This document shows positions 12,501 through 22,949 of a stretch of DNA of 64,000 bases, piece after piece. Both the position numbers and the translations under genes were made by a program. Below the pieces are notes generated by a model, which did no database searches, was not told the DNA's origin, and saw only the letters and a list, made by a program, of their open reading frames with translations. Source of the DNA: Paraconiothyrium sp. Pb-2020 (lineage: Eukaryota; Ascomycota; Dothideomycetes; Pleosporales; Didymosphaeriaceae); contig JAJUBI010000001.1 in assembly GCA_022419385.1 (NCBI GenBank), positions 6,572,001-6,636,000 on the forward strand, in the 5' to 3' direction. Positions within the stretch are counted from its first letter, which is position 1. Each line of letters starts with the position of its first letter.

Positions 12501-12793
12501 GTGCGGTTTGCGAAACAGTGGGACCTAGCTGGGATCGTGTCTGCGGCAGATTCTTTGGTGATGTGTCCGCACCTTATCGGCTTCGTCAAGAGCCAGGGGC
12601 TCATATGCGGGAGTTACAATGGCTTGAATAACGAGCCGGATAATGTGGAGGTACGTCTGTCGTCGTATGTGATCCGAAACAGGTTCCTGGGGCTGATGAA
12701 ATATGTTAGCTTCAAGTCAAGGCTGACATTGACCTCATCGTGGCAGATCGCGTTGGGCTTATATCTCAGACCCTGAAGAAGCTAGGTGCCTGA
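9596..12793 (+). pseudogene. GDE1: GDE1-like SPX-ankyrin-GDPD glycerophosphodiesterase, disrupted
   Basis: The full architecture of fungal GDE1 (cytosolic glycerophosphocholine phosphodiesterase) is readable in order. SPX starts around 9596 (NLSRHVVVPWNSHYIPYQQ). Ankyrin repeats lie at about 10250-10830. The GDPD domain shows GLGQNSPERF (from 11466), DVQLTKDFVPVLSHDY (about 11750-11795), FKPNTRGDF and YPRLHEAIDAG. The last exon ends IVADRVGLISQTLKKLGA at 12793. Introns at 9720-9766, near 11851, near 12195 and near 12650 splice cleanly. Lesions: the codon aligned to the initiator Met is ATT with no in-frame ATG upstream; one base is lost near 11292, shifting frame before LGTIALSFLIM; TGA stands at 11415-11417 where the family has Arg in GHRGLGQN. 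These make it a recent pseudogene unless they are assembly errors. Confidence 0.78.
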
Positions 12794-13273
12794 GAATTAT
12801 CAGGCCATATCAGACTTCATTTTCTATTATGACCGCGTGAGGCGAAATGCATGACACTGCGCAGAGATTCAGGCAAACAATATCGGTGGACCAGCTAGGC
12901 AGAAGCTAGAATGGCGACGCACTGAAGCACTCCATTTGGCCAGCTAGGTCAACCTATACGGGAGCAAAGCGGTGTCCGGGGTGATTCAATCCGTTCTCGA
13001 AGAGGCAGCATGATCGTGGTTGGCTCTCAAGTGTGTGCTAGACCACATCATCGCAGTTGCCTTATCGCCATCATGGGTGCAGGCGTGCGCCACTGCGTCA
13101 TCACGCGATAGTTGAGAGAGTATCACTTTCTCTACATAAGTCGAAGGTGCTTGCATATGCCGTCTCTACGTTTCCCATCCTCCGATTTCTATCCAGATTC
13201 TAGCCTTCTTTCTACCCGAGAGCCAAGCTATACCGTACATATCACGTTTCGACAGAAACCTTCATCATCGAAC
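12794..13273. other. intergenic region, no gene seen
   Basis: 480 bases between the GDE1-like pseudogene and the small CxxCxGxG gene. It should include the latter's 5' leader; nothing else was recognised. Confidence 0.5.
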
Positions 13274-13405
13274 ATGCCTAGTTACAGTTGGATCGGCTGC
13301 AACACCTGCAACGGTGAGGGAGTCGTGTACAGCAAGGATGGGAAATCGCAGTGTCCTTCGTGCTGGGGCAAAGGCCAGGTTCGGATCCAGGACTCCAATA
13401 AGTAG
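13274..13405 (+). CDS. 43-residue CxxCxGxG zinc-finger-like miniprotein
   Basis: ATG at 13274 to TAG at 13405. The protein has two DnaJ-type CxxCxGxG-like knuckles, CNTCNGEG near residue 9 and CPSCWGKG near residue 27, separated by a short linker (VVYSKDGKSQ). This could bind one zinc ion, as in the zinc-binding module of DnaJ or of small bacterial CxxCxGxG proteins. No J domain or other partner is encoded nearby. The frame is open upstream of this ATG without recognisable content, so the internal ATG next to the first knuckle was chosen. Small proteins of this type recur in fungal genomes as hypothetical proteins; the role is unknown, possibly redox or protein binding. Its length puts it below many annotation cut-offs. 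Confidence 0.6.
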   Translation: MPSYSWIGCNTCNGEGVVYSKDGKSQCPSCWGKGQVRIQDSNK

Positions 13406-16400
13406 TTGTGCCAGGCACTTCTACACTCTGATCCGCCCTTATCAAGTGTAAGACGCCCTTGAAAAGTTGTTATGAACATTTGGATACCAAACTCAATTCA
13501 TCAGCGTAGTGTTTAACATCATGCCATTGATATGATAACGACGTTAAGTCCTGATTCGGGCTTTAGTGAGACTATGTCCTGGATATTCGGGCACATATAT
13601 GCTTTCATTACTATGTGTTGAGGAAGAACAATTTTACGGCCGCTATATTTCTCGTACCCACACCCTCGTTCTTTTGCGTGCAGCAGAATAGCTTAACAAA
13701 GTTCTTTACTCAGTTCGTATAGTGGGTTTGATCTTGATCACCTTGTGCTTTGAGGGGGAAGAGAACTGCGTGATTGGCTGGAAGGATTCGTGATCTTGGT
13801 CGATCGTTGCTGTAGTAGTCAATAGCCCCTTTACACATGCTGTCATCTCCCCGCACTGTGTATGAGGATATATGATCCACGTCTTGACATTATGGGCTGA
13901 TTTGCCTACTTCTATCGCCTTATCGCTTCAGCTTGCGGACACTTGATTCGAGAGTCCCCGCACCTCGCCAGGTGGCCCAGCTCAAACGAGCTTTCGGTAC
14001 TCTGCGGTGGTCCACCACCACCAACCCAACAAAATTCAACACCCAAGTACAGCACAATTTCACATCTTCCGCTACGAACCAAAGCATGAGAACTTTCAAT
14101 GGACTTTCTGGAGGGCGAGTTGAGTAAACCCTTGGGGTCTTGCAACTTCTTCATGCAATGTTGATCAACGGGTTTGTCCCTGTCGCACGCAAACGAGCAC
14201 CCACATGTAACTGCATCGATTCGATTTAGCCTGCAATTTCTAGCCTGTTTCTGGAAAAGCTTTGAAAAAAAGATATAGACAGGGGTGAAGAAGAAGCGAC
14301 AGACTTTGGTGCCCTGTATGCCTCGTATTGGCAACTTGGGCCAAGGTTTTGGGCGCCCAAATGATCAGCTAAGCACTTCAACACGCGGGAATTTCCATTC
14401 CAACCGGTTCAACGGACACATCACGGATACGAACATTTGTGCCCGATTGGTTTCGCTAGATGGCCATTCAGCATCCCCTAAGCATTGGCCGAAACCTCAG
14501 TGATACACCCATGCCAAAGTCATGTTGGGAAGAGAAGTTGAAGAAGTTTCGAATGATTGAAAGACCTACACATAGGGTTCAGACTAAAAGGGATGCTCGG
14601 AGCGAGCCATGTTTGCGCGCGTGTGCACACGTGCCCAAATGTAATCACAATGCACCCAAGCATGATCTGATGAGCATGTCACATCACTCACCGCAGAAGC
14701 TGCTCACCGTCAAGATGCACAGTTTGAACAGTATAAGAAGAAGCAAAGTCTGCCAAATCCACTGTTCTTCACGTCTATCAAACCTCTACCGAATAGATGG
14801 AAGAGAAGCTCCATGTGGTGTCGACTAGAATTTGCCGATGAGCCTCAGAATATCCTGCGTGCGGAGATAAATAAAGTCATGCAGGAACAATGCATGAGCC
14901 CGGATTAGGAGCCATCATTGACATGTCTTAAGGTTGTTACTAAATTTCGAATCAAAGGTCGACATGTGCGTGTGCGCTTGTTGAGGAAATGAAAATCTAG
15001 ACGAACAGTCTATGGATTCTTAATAGTGTCCATGTTAAGCGTTACTCACCACGACAACGTGAAACCTGTAGAGTATATCAAGCACTTCATCTTCTGCTGT
15101 TCAGTACCGTTTCATGAGGAGGAGTTGGAGTAGAAGTTACGAAGAGCGGACTAGAAATAGGGAGGAAACAGCGAACATGTGGCTCTCTGTCCGGAGGGCG
15201 TCCGAAATTTCGGGCCCAGTCGATGTACCGAGCACGTCGAATTTTCGCGCTGATAGGCCTTGGGCTTGTCTCAAAAAGCGGACTAATTGAGCTCATTAGC
15301 GGATCTGTGCGGGGAGACTCAGGTCTCTGGACATCTTATCTCACTGGGTCCTTCGAATTTGCACTACGTCCATCGAGGTCGTTGTTCGTTATCATCTTCC
15401 CATGCCAAGCATCATCAATATAACTGGTGAAGAAGTCCTTGAGAAAACTTCTGAGTACACTCACCTACCTTGCCTCTTCCTCTCTACGCTTGATTTTTCT
15501 GCACTAAAAGCGGCAGTATTCACGTATATGGAAGCGGGAATCATCAAATACGTGACCAATGTGCTGCTTCGTGCTGGAGAGAGGCTCAAAGCTTGGGGTA
15601 CTTATTGACATAGCCCGAGCTCAAGTTTTGCCACGCTTATACTGAAGACAACAGTTGTGCTGCCTTAATGGTTATCATGATCTTTGAAGCCAAGTCGATA
15701 AAGAGACAGATCAAGATGATGTGGATACAGTATTAATATACGTCTCTCTAGGTGCAGTTCTTCTTTTCACGCTTCACTGCCCTCCGGACTACCAAAACAA
15801 ATTGAAACAATCGCATGGGTGGGTTCTGACAAGGACTACCATCGTGGCGATTTGTGTTCGTGTGTGAAGAGTCGTGTCACTCCTGAGCACATCCCTCCAT
15901 GGCAACGACCATCTCCCCACAGATGTCTTTTTATGACGCCCACCATCATCATTCCAAACTCAAGATCTTCATTGTGGACCACGGCAAGCAAGTTTATCGA
16001 CCAGGCTGTCTTTGGCCTGGCATAATACAAATGTGCCTTCTTTGCTGCGCGCCTTTGACTTCCCACTTCACTGTGTGGGGTACTAAAGTCATCTGCGCCC
16101 AAGTGTCGTGGGGTGATCTAGAAATAGAATCATCGCCGAGATTGTCGATGTGTTTGTTTGTGCACGAGGGGACATTCATCCTCGACCAACTGGACCTATG
16201 CAAAAGCACCGAACCCATGATACATGCACTGGAGAAGGTGACCGTCATCACTACATTTCTCTACTGGTGATGATGAAGGGAGGCCTGAAGTCGTTAGGAA
16301 ATCTGGAGTCCAGATTAACAGTAACCACACTCGAGAAAATTTGTGGGTATCCAGCGTCAGAAGGTCATAATTCGCCGGCGACATTTATGAGAGCTTTTGT

Positions 16401-17018
16401 GCAGTCGCGAAGGATCTATGAAAACACAACTTTGCAGGAAATAGCAAACATCGTACGATTCGTGTATCGGCCATCCCGTAGCATCTCGTATTTGCGGATA
16501 CAAACTCTCGCTCTCAAGGACCCAAAGCCAAGAAATCTCTAATTGGGCCGACACACTAAGTGCCTGCATCCGATCATTTCGCAATGATCATTCTAGGGTT
16601 CTCGCACCGAGCGCATGGCTACTTGTGGGGTAGTGCGCTTGGGTGACAGGTCTAGATCTCAGGGTCTGCGCCCAATAAAGAATAGGCGGCAGCGGGAAAG
16701 ATTCGCGAGGCTGAGAGCTTATTAGCGTCGCTAGCGGTGGCGTCCCTAGAGACCAACAACAAGCAGCTGAGGAATATTTTAGTCAGGAACATACCCGCCC
16801 ACCACGGCTCGTGCATGTACCGTTCAGGAGCGAATTGACGAGATTGGCAGCGTCCGCTGTCGTGGGTTGAGTACATAACGAGGCAGCTAGGATGGACAGC
16901 GCGCATCAATTCCTGGTTGGACTTGTCGGCCTTCACTCATTCGGTCGTGAGCCATCTGCTATACACTCATTAATATTAATTCCTAATTTTGTCGTTTTCT
17001 TTTTTTGGATTGAAAGCA
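13406..17018. other. long gene-poor region
   Basis: About 3.6 kb with only short frames on both strands, none recognised. Near 15478-15515 the motif CTCTACGCTT..TTCTGCACTAAAAG resembles the core of the tandem units at 27.7-28.6 kb. The last few hundred bases should hold the promoter of the CBM18 gene. I see no transposon protein, rRNA or tRNA here. Confidence 0.45.
15478..15515 (+). repeat. possible dispersed copy of the TATA-unit core
   Basis: CTCTACGCTT followed by TTCTGCACTAAAAG matches the core of the unit at 28521-28556, including an exact TTCTGCACTAAAAG. No TATA box is obvious at the matching distance. Judged by eye. Confidence 0.35.
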
Positions 17019-20000
17019 ATGCACTACATCCTCTTCTGTGTCTTCGCGGCCCTGACCTTCTCACTTACTGATGCGGTGAAGGTTAGCAAGTCTGCGCATT
17101 GCGGTCCCTCATTCCACCTTACTTGTCAGGGCTCCAAGTTTGGCAACTGCTGCTCCCGCTATGGCTACTGTGGAACGTCCGACTCTTACTGTGGAAATGG
17201 TTGTCAAAAAGGCTTCGGCTCCTGTAAGAAGTCGCCTCCCAGACCCAAGCCGGTCGTTCCATCAACGCACAAGCCTTCGACGGAAGCTTCCTACAAGACA
17301 TCGAAACCATCTGTAGCGTCGTATTCATCTACTGGAAAGGTCCCGAAGACTCCGAACGCAAGGTGTGGCAAAGGATTTGGTTTCACCTGCCAGGGATCCA
17401 AGTGGGGAAATTGTGAGTTTGCCCGTGAAGTGTTCATAGAAGGTATGAATACTAAAACGTGCTCTATAGGTTGCAGTCAGTACTCTCACTGCGGCTCGAC
17501 TAACGCACACTGTGGCGATGGTTGTCAGTCTGGTTTCGGCACGTGCAAGAAAGCGGCCCCCGTCTACTCGTCTCCGGCCCATTCGTCTTCGGCCCATTCA
17601 TCTCCGGTCCATTCGTCTTCAAAGGCGAAGCCGACGCCATGTTCGTCAACCGTTAGCTCTACCCGAACCGAGTCAAGCTCTGTTTATTGGTCTTCGATCC
17701 ATTCGTCTTTCACGACTAAGTCAACGCCGTGTTTGTCAGTCGTTAGCTCCATTCGAGTCACGTCAAGCTCCATCCACTCTCCGATAATATCTTCATCTTC
17801 GACGGCGAAGTCGACGCCGTGTTCGTCGGTCACAAGCTCTACTCTGCTCTTATCAAGCTCTATTCACTCGTTTTCAGTCCCTTCTTCCAGTGGTACACCT
17901 AGCTCACGTCTAGGCTCCTCGGCCTATGCAGTGGCAGACACCTCAAGCTCTACGCCGGCTTCTTCGTCCCCCTTTTCGTTGACCACGACTACCAGCGATG
18001 CCTCGACCTCGATTGATGTCCCCACCTCAACTGACGTTTCTAATTCTGAAATTGTAACTTCAACGAAGGTTTCGACCTCTGATATCACAACCTCGACTGA
18101 CGTCGTAACCTCGACTGATGTGTCTATCCCATCTGACATTTCTACCTCTGACATCTCAACTTCAACTGATGTCTCAACCTCCACCGATGTGCCAACTTCA
18201 ACCGACACGTACTCAACCGACGTACCAACTTCAACTGATGCACCAACTTCGACGGATGCACCAACCTCGACCGATGCACCAACTTCGACTGATGCGTACT
18301 CAACCGATGCGTACTCAACAGACGTCCCTACATCAACCAACGTTCCTGTTTCAACCGACGTTTCTACTTCAACTGATTCACCTACCTCGACCGACGTTCC
18401 CACCTCGACCGACGCTCAAACCTCAACCGATGCACCGACCTCAACTGATGTGCCAACCTCTACAGACGTTCAAACATCGTCTTCCGATTTAGTTTCGAGT
18501 AGCAGTGCTTCACCGACGTCATGCACTGACCCGAACCACTTTCAGAATGCTGGATTCGAGGCTGGCGATATGTCTTCCTGGGGCACGGCCGGCTCTACTA
18601 GGTACTGGACGACAAGCGTAACATCTGACACTCCTCACAGCGGAACCTACTCTTTTGCAGCAGTGAGAACGCTGGGTAGCGTAGGACTCTCGCTCGGTCT
18701 CACACAATCTGTAACATTCGCAGTAGACACACTTGTAGAAGCAACGGTATACGCACGCGTTAGCGGTACTCCCAATACGTATGAATACGTCTCTCTTAAC
18801 TGGTATCTAGACAACAGTGGGTTCGGAAATGCCATGACGAGCGTGCAATTCTCACAAGGGTGGGTACAGCACTCGTCTGGCCAGCTGACCATCCCTGCTG
18901 GTACGCACACTCTTTATCTTCAGATCATGAGCCGATCAGGACCTGCTGGATTGCAGTTTAATATCGATGACTTCTACCTCCGAGTCATCTCGCCGGTGGA
19001 TACTGATACTTGCCCGAGCGCGCCTTCCTCTTCGTCTCAAGTGTCGGTGACACCTCCCGAGACGATCGTCTCTTCTACTGAAGCGGCTACTTCGTCTGAG
19101 GCCGTGCCGACTTCTTCCGATGTGGCCAGCGCTTCGTCTACTGAGGCGGTCCAGGCTACCTCAACCGATATATCCTCGTCGGCGGACGTGTCCACTGTTT
19201 CCTCGACCGAAGTAGTGACGACTTCGGAAACCTCTACTATGTCCTCAACGGAGGTCCCAGTATCTCCGACGGATGTCGTATCGTCATCGGAGGTAGCAAG
19301 CTCTGATTCTGCTCTTTCTACAACGGAATCACCAAGTCCCACATCCAGTCCCCCTGTTACAACCTGCACGACCATCCTGACAACATCCACGGCCACTAAT
19401 ATTCCCGGCGTCAACGTCGTCGCTAACGGCAATTTCGACGTCGGCTGGGTGAGTAATACAGTAGACGCCCCATGGACCGTATTGAACAGCCTCTCTTGGT
19501 ACTACAAAGATAGCACGATATCCTACGCCCACTCCTCACCAAACTTTTTGATCATCCGAGTGTCTCGGACCGTGCCATCCGGCGGCGCATATCAAGACCT
19601 GACCGATCTCAACACCAACGGTCTTTACACACTTTCCTTCTATGTGCGCCCGTACTACATCTACACAGCAAGTTCCACGACAGATGTCTGCACCATGACC
19701 GTCAAGCTTGACGATTCCATTTTAAAGACTCAAACCTACGGCCGATTAAGCACTTCGACTAGCTACACACAATACACAGTCACTGATATTAAACCTACAG
19801 CATCAACTGGTCGCTTAAGTTTGGAGTACTCTTGCCCGGCCTCAATGGTAACAAGTACAGGCTGGTCATATTTCTTCTACGATGATATCGACATGCACCT
19901 GCAGCAGTCCGTGGAGACAGTAAGTTCGAGCGAAGTGTGTAACGATGGAATACCGACGAGCACCTCGTCATCGCCTGAGGTCACGGTGACGCCCTATTAG
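17019..20000 (+). CDS. secreted CBM18 chitin-binding, Ser/Thr-rich cell-surface protein
   Basis: Two exons, 17019-17412 and 17470-20000, give 974 residues. Residues 1-19 are a signal peptide (MHYILFCVFAALTFSLTDA). Two CBM18 (hevein-type) modules follow at about C28-C69 and C116-C157, each with the CC pair and a CGxGCQxGFGxC ending. The intron splits the CC of the second module; removing it restores N-C-C-S. Residues about 160-480 are Ser/Thr-rich and contain an 18-bp minisatellite. Two jelly-roll, carbohydrate-binding-like modules (each with an N-x-x-F-E/D-x-G type opening) lie at about 483-639 and 775-942. No catalytic domain or GPI signal is evident. Likely a wall or extracellular lectin-like protein that could bind or mask chitin. 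The ATG at 17019 is preferred because it begins the signal peptide. Confidence 0.85.
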   Translation: MHYILFCVFAALTFSLTDAVKVSKSAHCGPSFHLTCQGSKFGNCCSRYGYCGTSDSYCGNGCQKGFGSCKKSPPRPKPVVPSTHKPSTEASYKTSKPSVASYSSTGKVPKTPNARCGKGFGFTCQGSKWGNCEFAREVFIEGMNTKTCSIGCSQYSHCGSTNAHCGDGCQSGFGTCKKAAPVYSSPAHSSSAHSSPVHSSSKAKPTPCSSTVSSTRTESSSVYWSSIHSSFTTKSTPCLSVVSSIRVTSSSIHSPIISSSSTAKSTPCSSVTSSTLLLSSSIHSFSVPSSSGTPSSRLGSSAYAVADTSSSTPASSSPFSLTTTTSDASTSIDVPTSTDVSNSEIVTSTKVSTSDITTSTDVVTSTDVSIPSDISTSDISTSTDVSTSTDVPTSTDTYSTDVPTSTDAPTSTDAPTSTDAPTSTDAYSTDAYSTDVPTSTNVPVSTDVSTSTDSPTSTDVPTSTDAQTSTDAPTSTDVPTSTDVQTSSSDLVSSSSASPTSCTDPNHFQNAGFEAGDMSSWGTAGSTRYWTTSVTSDTPHSGTYSFAAVRTLGSVGLSLGLTQSVTFAVDTLVEATVYARVSGTPNTYEYVSLNWYLDNSGFGNAMTSVQFSQGWVQHSSGQLTIPAGTHTLYLQIMSRSGPAGLQFNIDDFYLRVISPVDTDTCPSAPSSSSQVSVTPPETIVSSTEAATSSEAVPTSSDVASASSTEAVQATSTDISSSADVSTVSSTEVVTTSETSTMSSTEVPVSPTDVVSSSEVASSDSALSTTESPSPTSSPPVTTCTTILTTSTATNIPGVNVVANGNFDVGWVSNTVDAPWTVLNSLSWYYKDSTISYAHSSPNFLIIRVSRTVPSGGAYQDLTDLNTNGLYTLSFYVRPYYIYTASSTTDVCTMTVKLDDSILKTQTYGRLSTSTSYTQYTVTDIKPTASTGRLSLEYSCPASMVTSTGWSYFFYDDIDMHLQQSVETVSSSEVCNDGIPTSTSSSPEVTVTPY
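18130..18480 (+). repeat. intragenic 18-bp minisatellite (six-residue STD repeat)
   Basis: About 18 imperfect units encode P-T-S-T-D-V/A, with occasional Y-S-T-D variants. The period is 18 bp and keeps the reading frame. Such arrays in surface-protein stalks change copy number by slippage or unequal crossover. Confidence 0.85.
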
Positions 20001-22949
20001 AAAGATCGAGGAGCTTGGTTGGTTACTTCCGACCGAAAGGGAAAGGAGCTATGACTTATGTACATACGCCATATGTATCCGATGTAGATACTTAAAGTCA
20101 ATAGATTTGAAGCATTATTCATCCAGTATGAAACTCCAGTCCACAAAAATTCCTATTCGTTCCCGCGGCCTTTGCCCTCTACAATCAAAGGCAAATGTGC
20201 AAAAGTATCCAGCCTAGGAAGGTCAGGGAGGGTACTAAAAAGAGAAGAGCCTGCCTCACATGTCGACCCTTTTGGAGGGTCCAAAACACTCAAGACTTTC
20301 ATCACATGAAATGAGGACAGCGTGCGTGCTTTGACGCGATATGAGCTGTTTGAGCGTGAATGCCGAATGGTGAGTCTCATCATTGTGATCGTAAACACTA
20401 TATATACTCCCTCTTTCTTAATTCAAGCTCTTTCTGTCCACACCCGGGTTATTTTCTCGGAAAATAAGTGATACTATCGGTTCATGGGAGCGGACTTACA
20501 CCAAATATGCATATAGTTTAGGTCGAGATTCTGGGACGGTCTCTAAAATCATAGCGCCGATTCAAATATGAAGGGTGCACGGTTGAACCTTCTCAAAGGG
20601 TTCAAACCCACTTTGAAAGTCCAAAGATGCATCAGAAGCGTTCCACTTGGATCATTAGCCATCGATGTGGATCTCAATATGGCTCGGGCGTCTGATGTTA
20701 CTCATCACCATTTCCCGAGGCGCGTCAAATTCAACATGTAAAGAGATGATGGTGATGGGGTGCAGAAAGGCGGATGAATATGTTGTTTGCTGTGGTTGTA
20801 ACTCACTCCTCACGCATTAATACCTTTCACCAAAGTTCCGCACCTATCACCTCATGGAGAGGTAGACTGGAGCCGACGAGTAACTGTTGTTATGCCCTTC
20901 CCCCAAGCTTGGAATAGAAGGAAATGTTTAGTATAGGCCTTGAAGCAAACTGAGGTGCTTTAAGGAATTTGGAAAAAGGAAACGGATCAGCTCGATCCGA
21001 ACAATGGAATGCCTTCGAGCATCGGCAAGAGATGGCGATGATTACCAAGCTTCGAGCGAGATCATCAGTGTTCAGGGTGAGAGTTAGGCTTACGGAATTC
21101 GTGCATGAAAGCTAACCACTATAGCTATCTTCTGTCCCCACACTTCTTGGCTCTGCACGAACGAGTAGGAGTCTGATTTACAGTGTGGACTAAAATAGAA
21201 AGGGAAGCTTAAGATGTGACCGTGATTGAGTCCGAGATCATTAAATAAAACCGGGATCGGCTGTATGCGTAAAGGGAGGCGTACTTTTGTACTCTGTGGG
21301 ATTTAGAGTGCTCCACACAGGAAGTGATAATCATCATCAGTCCACTGATGCAAAGACTCATCGTTACTCTTCATCGAGAAATACTTTCTGCTCGTACCCC
21401 GATCATCTGGTAGAAAGCGGTTTGAATACAGTTCATTTTCCTCTACTAACTCTTTGCATTTGCTGCTCTGCACCCAAAAACAGCTGTTCTTGATACCATG
21501 TGGTGAGAACTGAAAGAGAAGCAGGTTGAGGACATGGGGTGAGCCCGAACGCTGGAGGGAGCTAAAAGGATATGCAGCGATGACTGATGGAGCAAAAGAG
21601 GGAGGCCTTACACACCGTAAGGTTGTTCGGTTCGGATGCTGTGATCGACTATACTTGTAGGACTGATGCAGAGGTTCACCATCAGCTCTTCTTGCAGGTG
21701 ATTGCCCATCCATATGTCCCAAAAATTTGTTGTAGCCGTGGCGGTATAGATAATTCTTCCCGCTCTACTTTCTTGCTCTCTATATCTCAGTTATATGCAC
21801 CAAGAAATAAAGATGCAAGGTATTATAGGAGTTCGATAAAACAAGATCAAAGGTTATGCGATGTAAGCGGGATGGATGGGACTTAGATTGCAAAATCGCC
21901 AAATTCATATGGATCTGTAGAAGGTGAATCGGGACCAATTACATGACTTATAACCTGCGACGCACATGGGCGATTGTCCAGCATCGCCTGAACGGCTGCA
22001 GAAGCACACTATCACTACTTCATATATGATCCCATTAGTCTTAGTATCATGAGGCATTGATGTTGAAACGTCGTATATAACTGCCGCTAAGATTCCCACC
22101 TTTTGTTTCTTCATATTTCGCGACCTTGCAACAAAATGTGAACGACCTCAAGGCCAGGGGGCCGGACTACAAACAAGAGAGACAAAGGCCTATGAGTATC
22201 TTGTTGGAAGTGGGTTTGGATTAAAAAGTTTTACCGTGCCCTTCTGTGAAGCAACGCCAGTCGTACTTATATAGAAGATCATTATGAAGTGGTCGACCAC
22301 ATAGCAGCTCGTTATCGCTCTTCGATGCTGTCCATCATCAACTCTTCGGTTCACGAAGCTACCTCATAAGGGTTTGGGCATATATAGCTACTCCGATTAC
22401 TGTCTCCAGGATCTGTACATTCAGGCGCTCTACGCTGATGGTAGGCGCACTTGTGAGACTGTGAGGTGCGCTGAAAACACTAGGGCGAGGATAGTATGTG
22501 CGCGTCTGGTTGGAGAGACAAAAAGTATTGCTTCCCAGTCACATGATCGAGAAGTTTTCGCTTTTGGCCAAACCTCGTCCCTCTAGTTCACTGCTAGACT
22601 CCTGCAGACTGCATTATGATGATCATCCACGCCGTAGAGTGCGAAGATAAGAAGCATCAAGCAACTGCCGCATGGCGAATTGCCAGTGGCTGTCTGTCCT
22701 CCACCAAACGCTGAGTCGCGCAATTTTTAGAGAACTGAGGCATGCAGGTCACTGCAAAGGGGATTGATTCGCTGATAATGACCAGCCTCGTAGCACATCT
22801 TTCTGAACCCAACTCGAAAGTAGATATAAGTACCACAGCTATAATTCTACTAGATCGAACAGAAGGAATGAGACACAACCCACGTAGGTACAAACACATT
22901 TGTGTCGCAGAGAGATGACGGATAAGGAGAAAGAAGAGGCTCAGATTCT
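20001..22949. other. long gene-poor region
   Basis: About 2.9 kb between the 3' ends of the CBM18 gene and the minus-strand protease-like gene. Only short frames are present and none was recognised. TATA-like sequence (TATATATACTCC) occurs near 20400, and a GGACTAAAA motif shared with the units at 27.7-28.6 kb occurs near 21186. No clear mobile element. Confidence 0.45.

Noticed and set aside
17924..18403. 159-codon minus-strand frame made of VGTSVEV repeats
   Set aside because: It is the reverse complement of the STD minisatellite in the CBM18 gene, not a separate gene.
20590..20615. GGGTTCAAACCC, resembling a tRNA T-arm
   Set aside because: No D-arm, anticodon arm or acceptor stem can be built around it.
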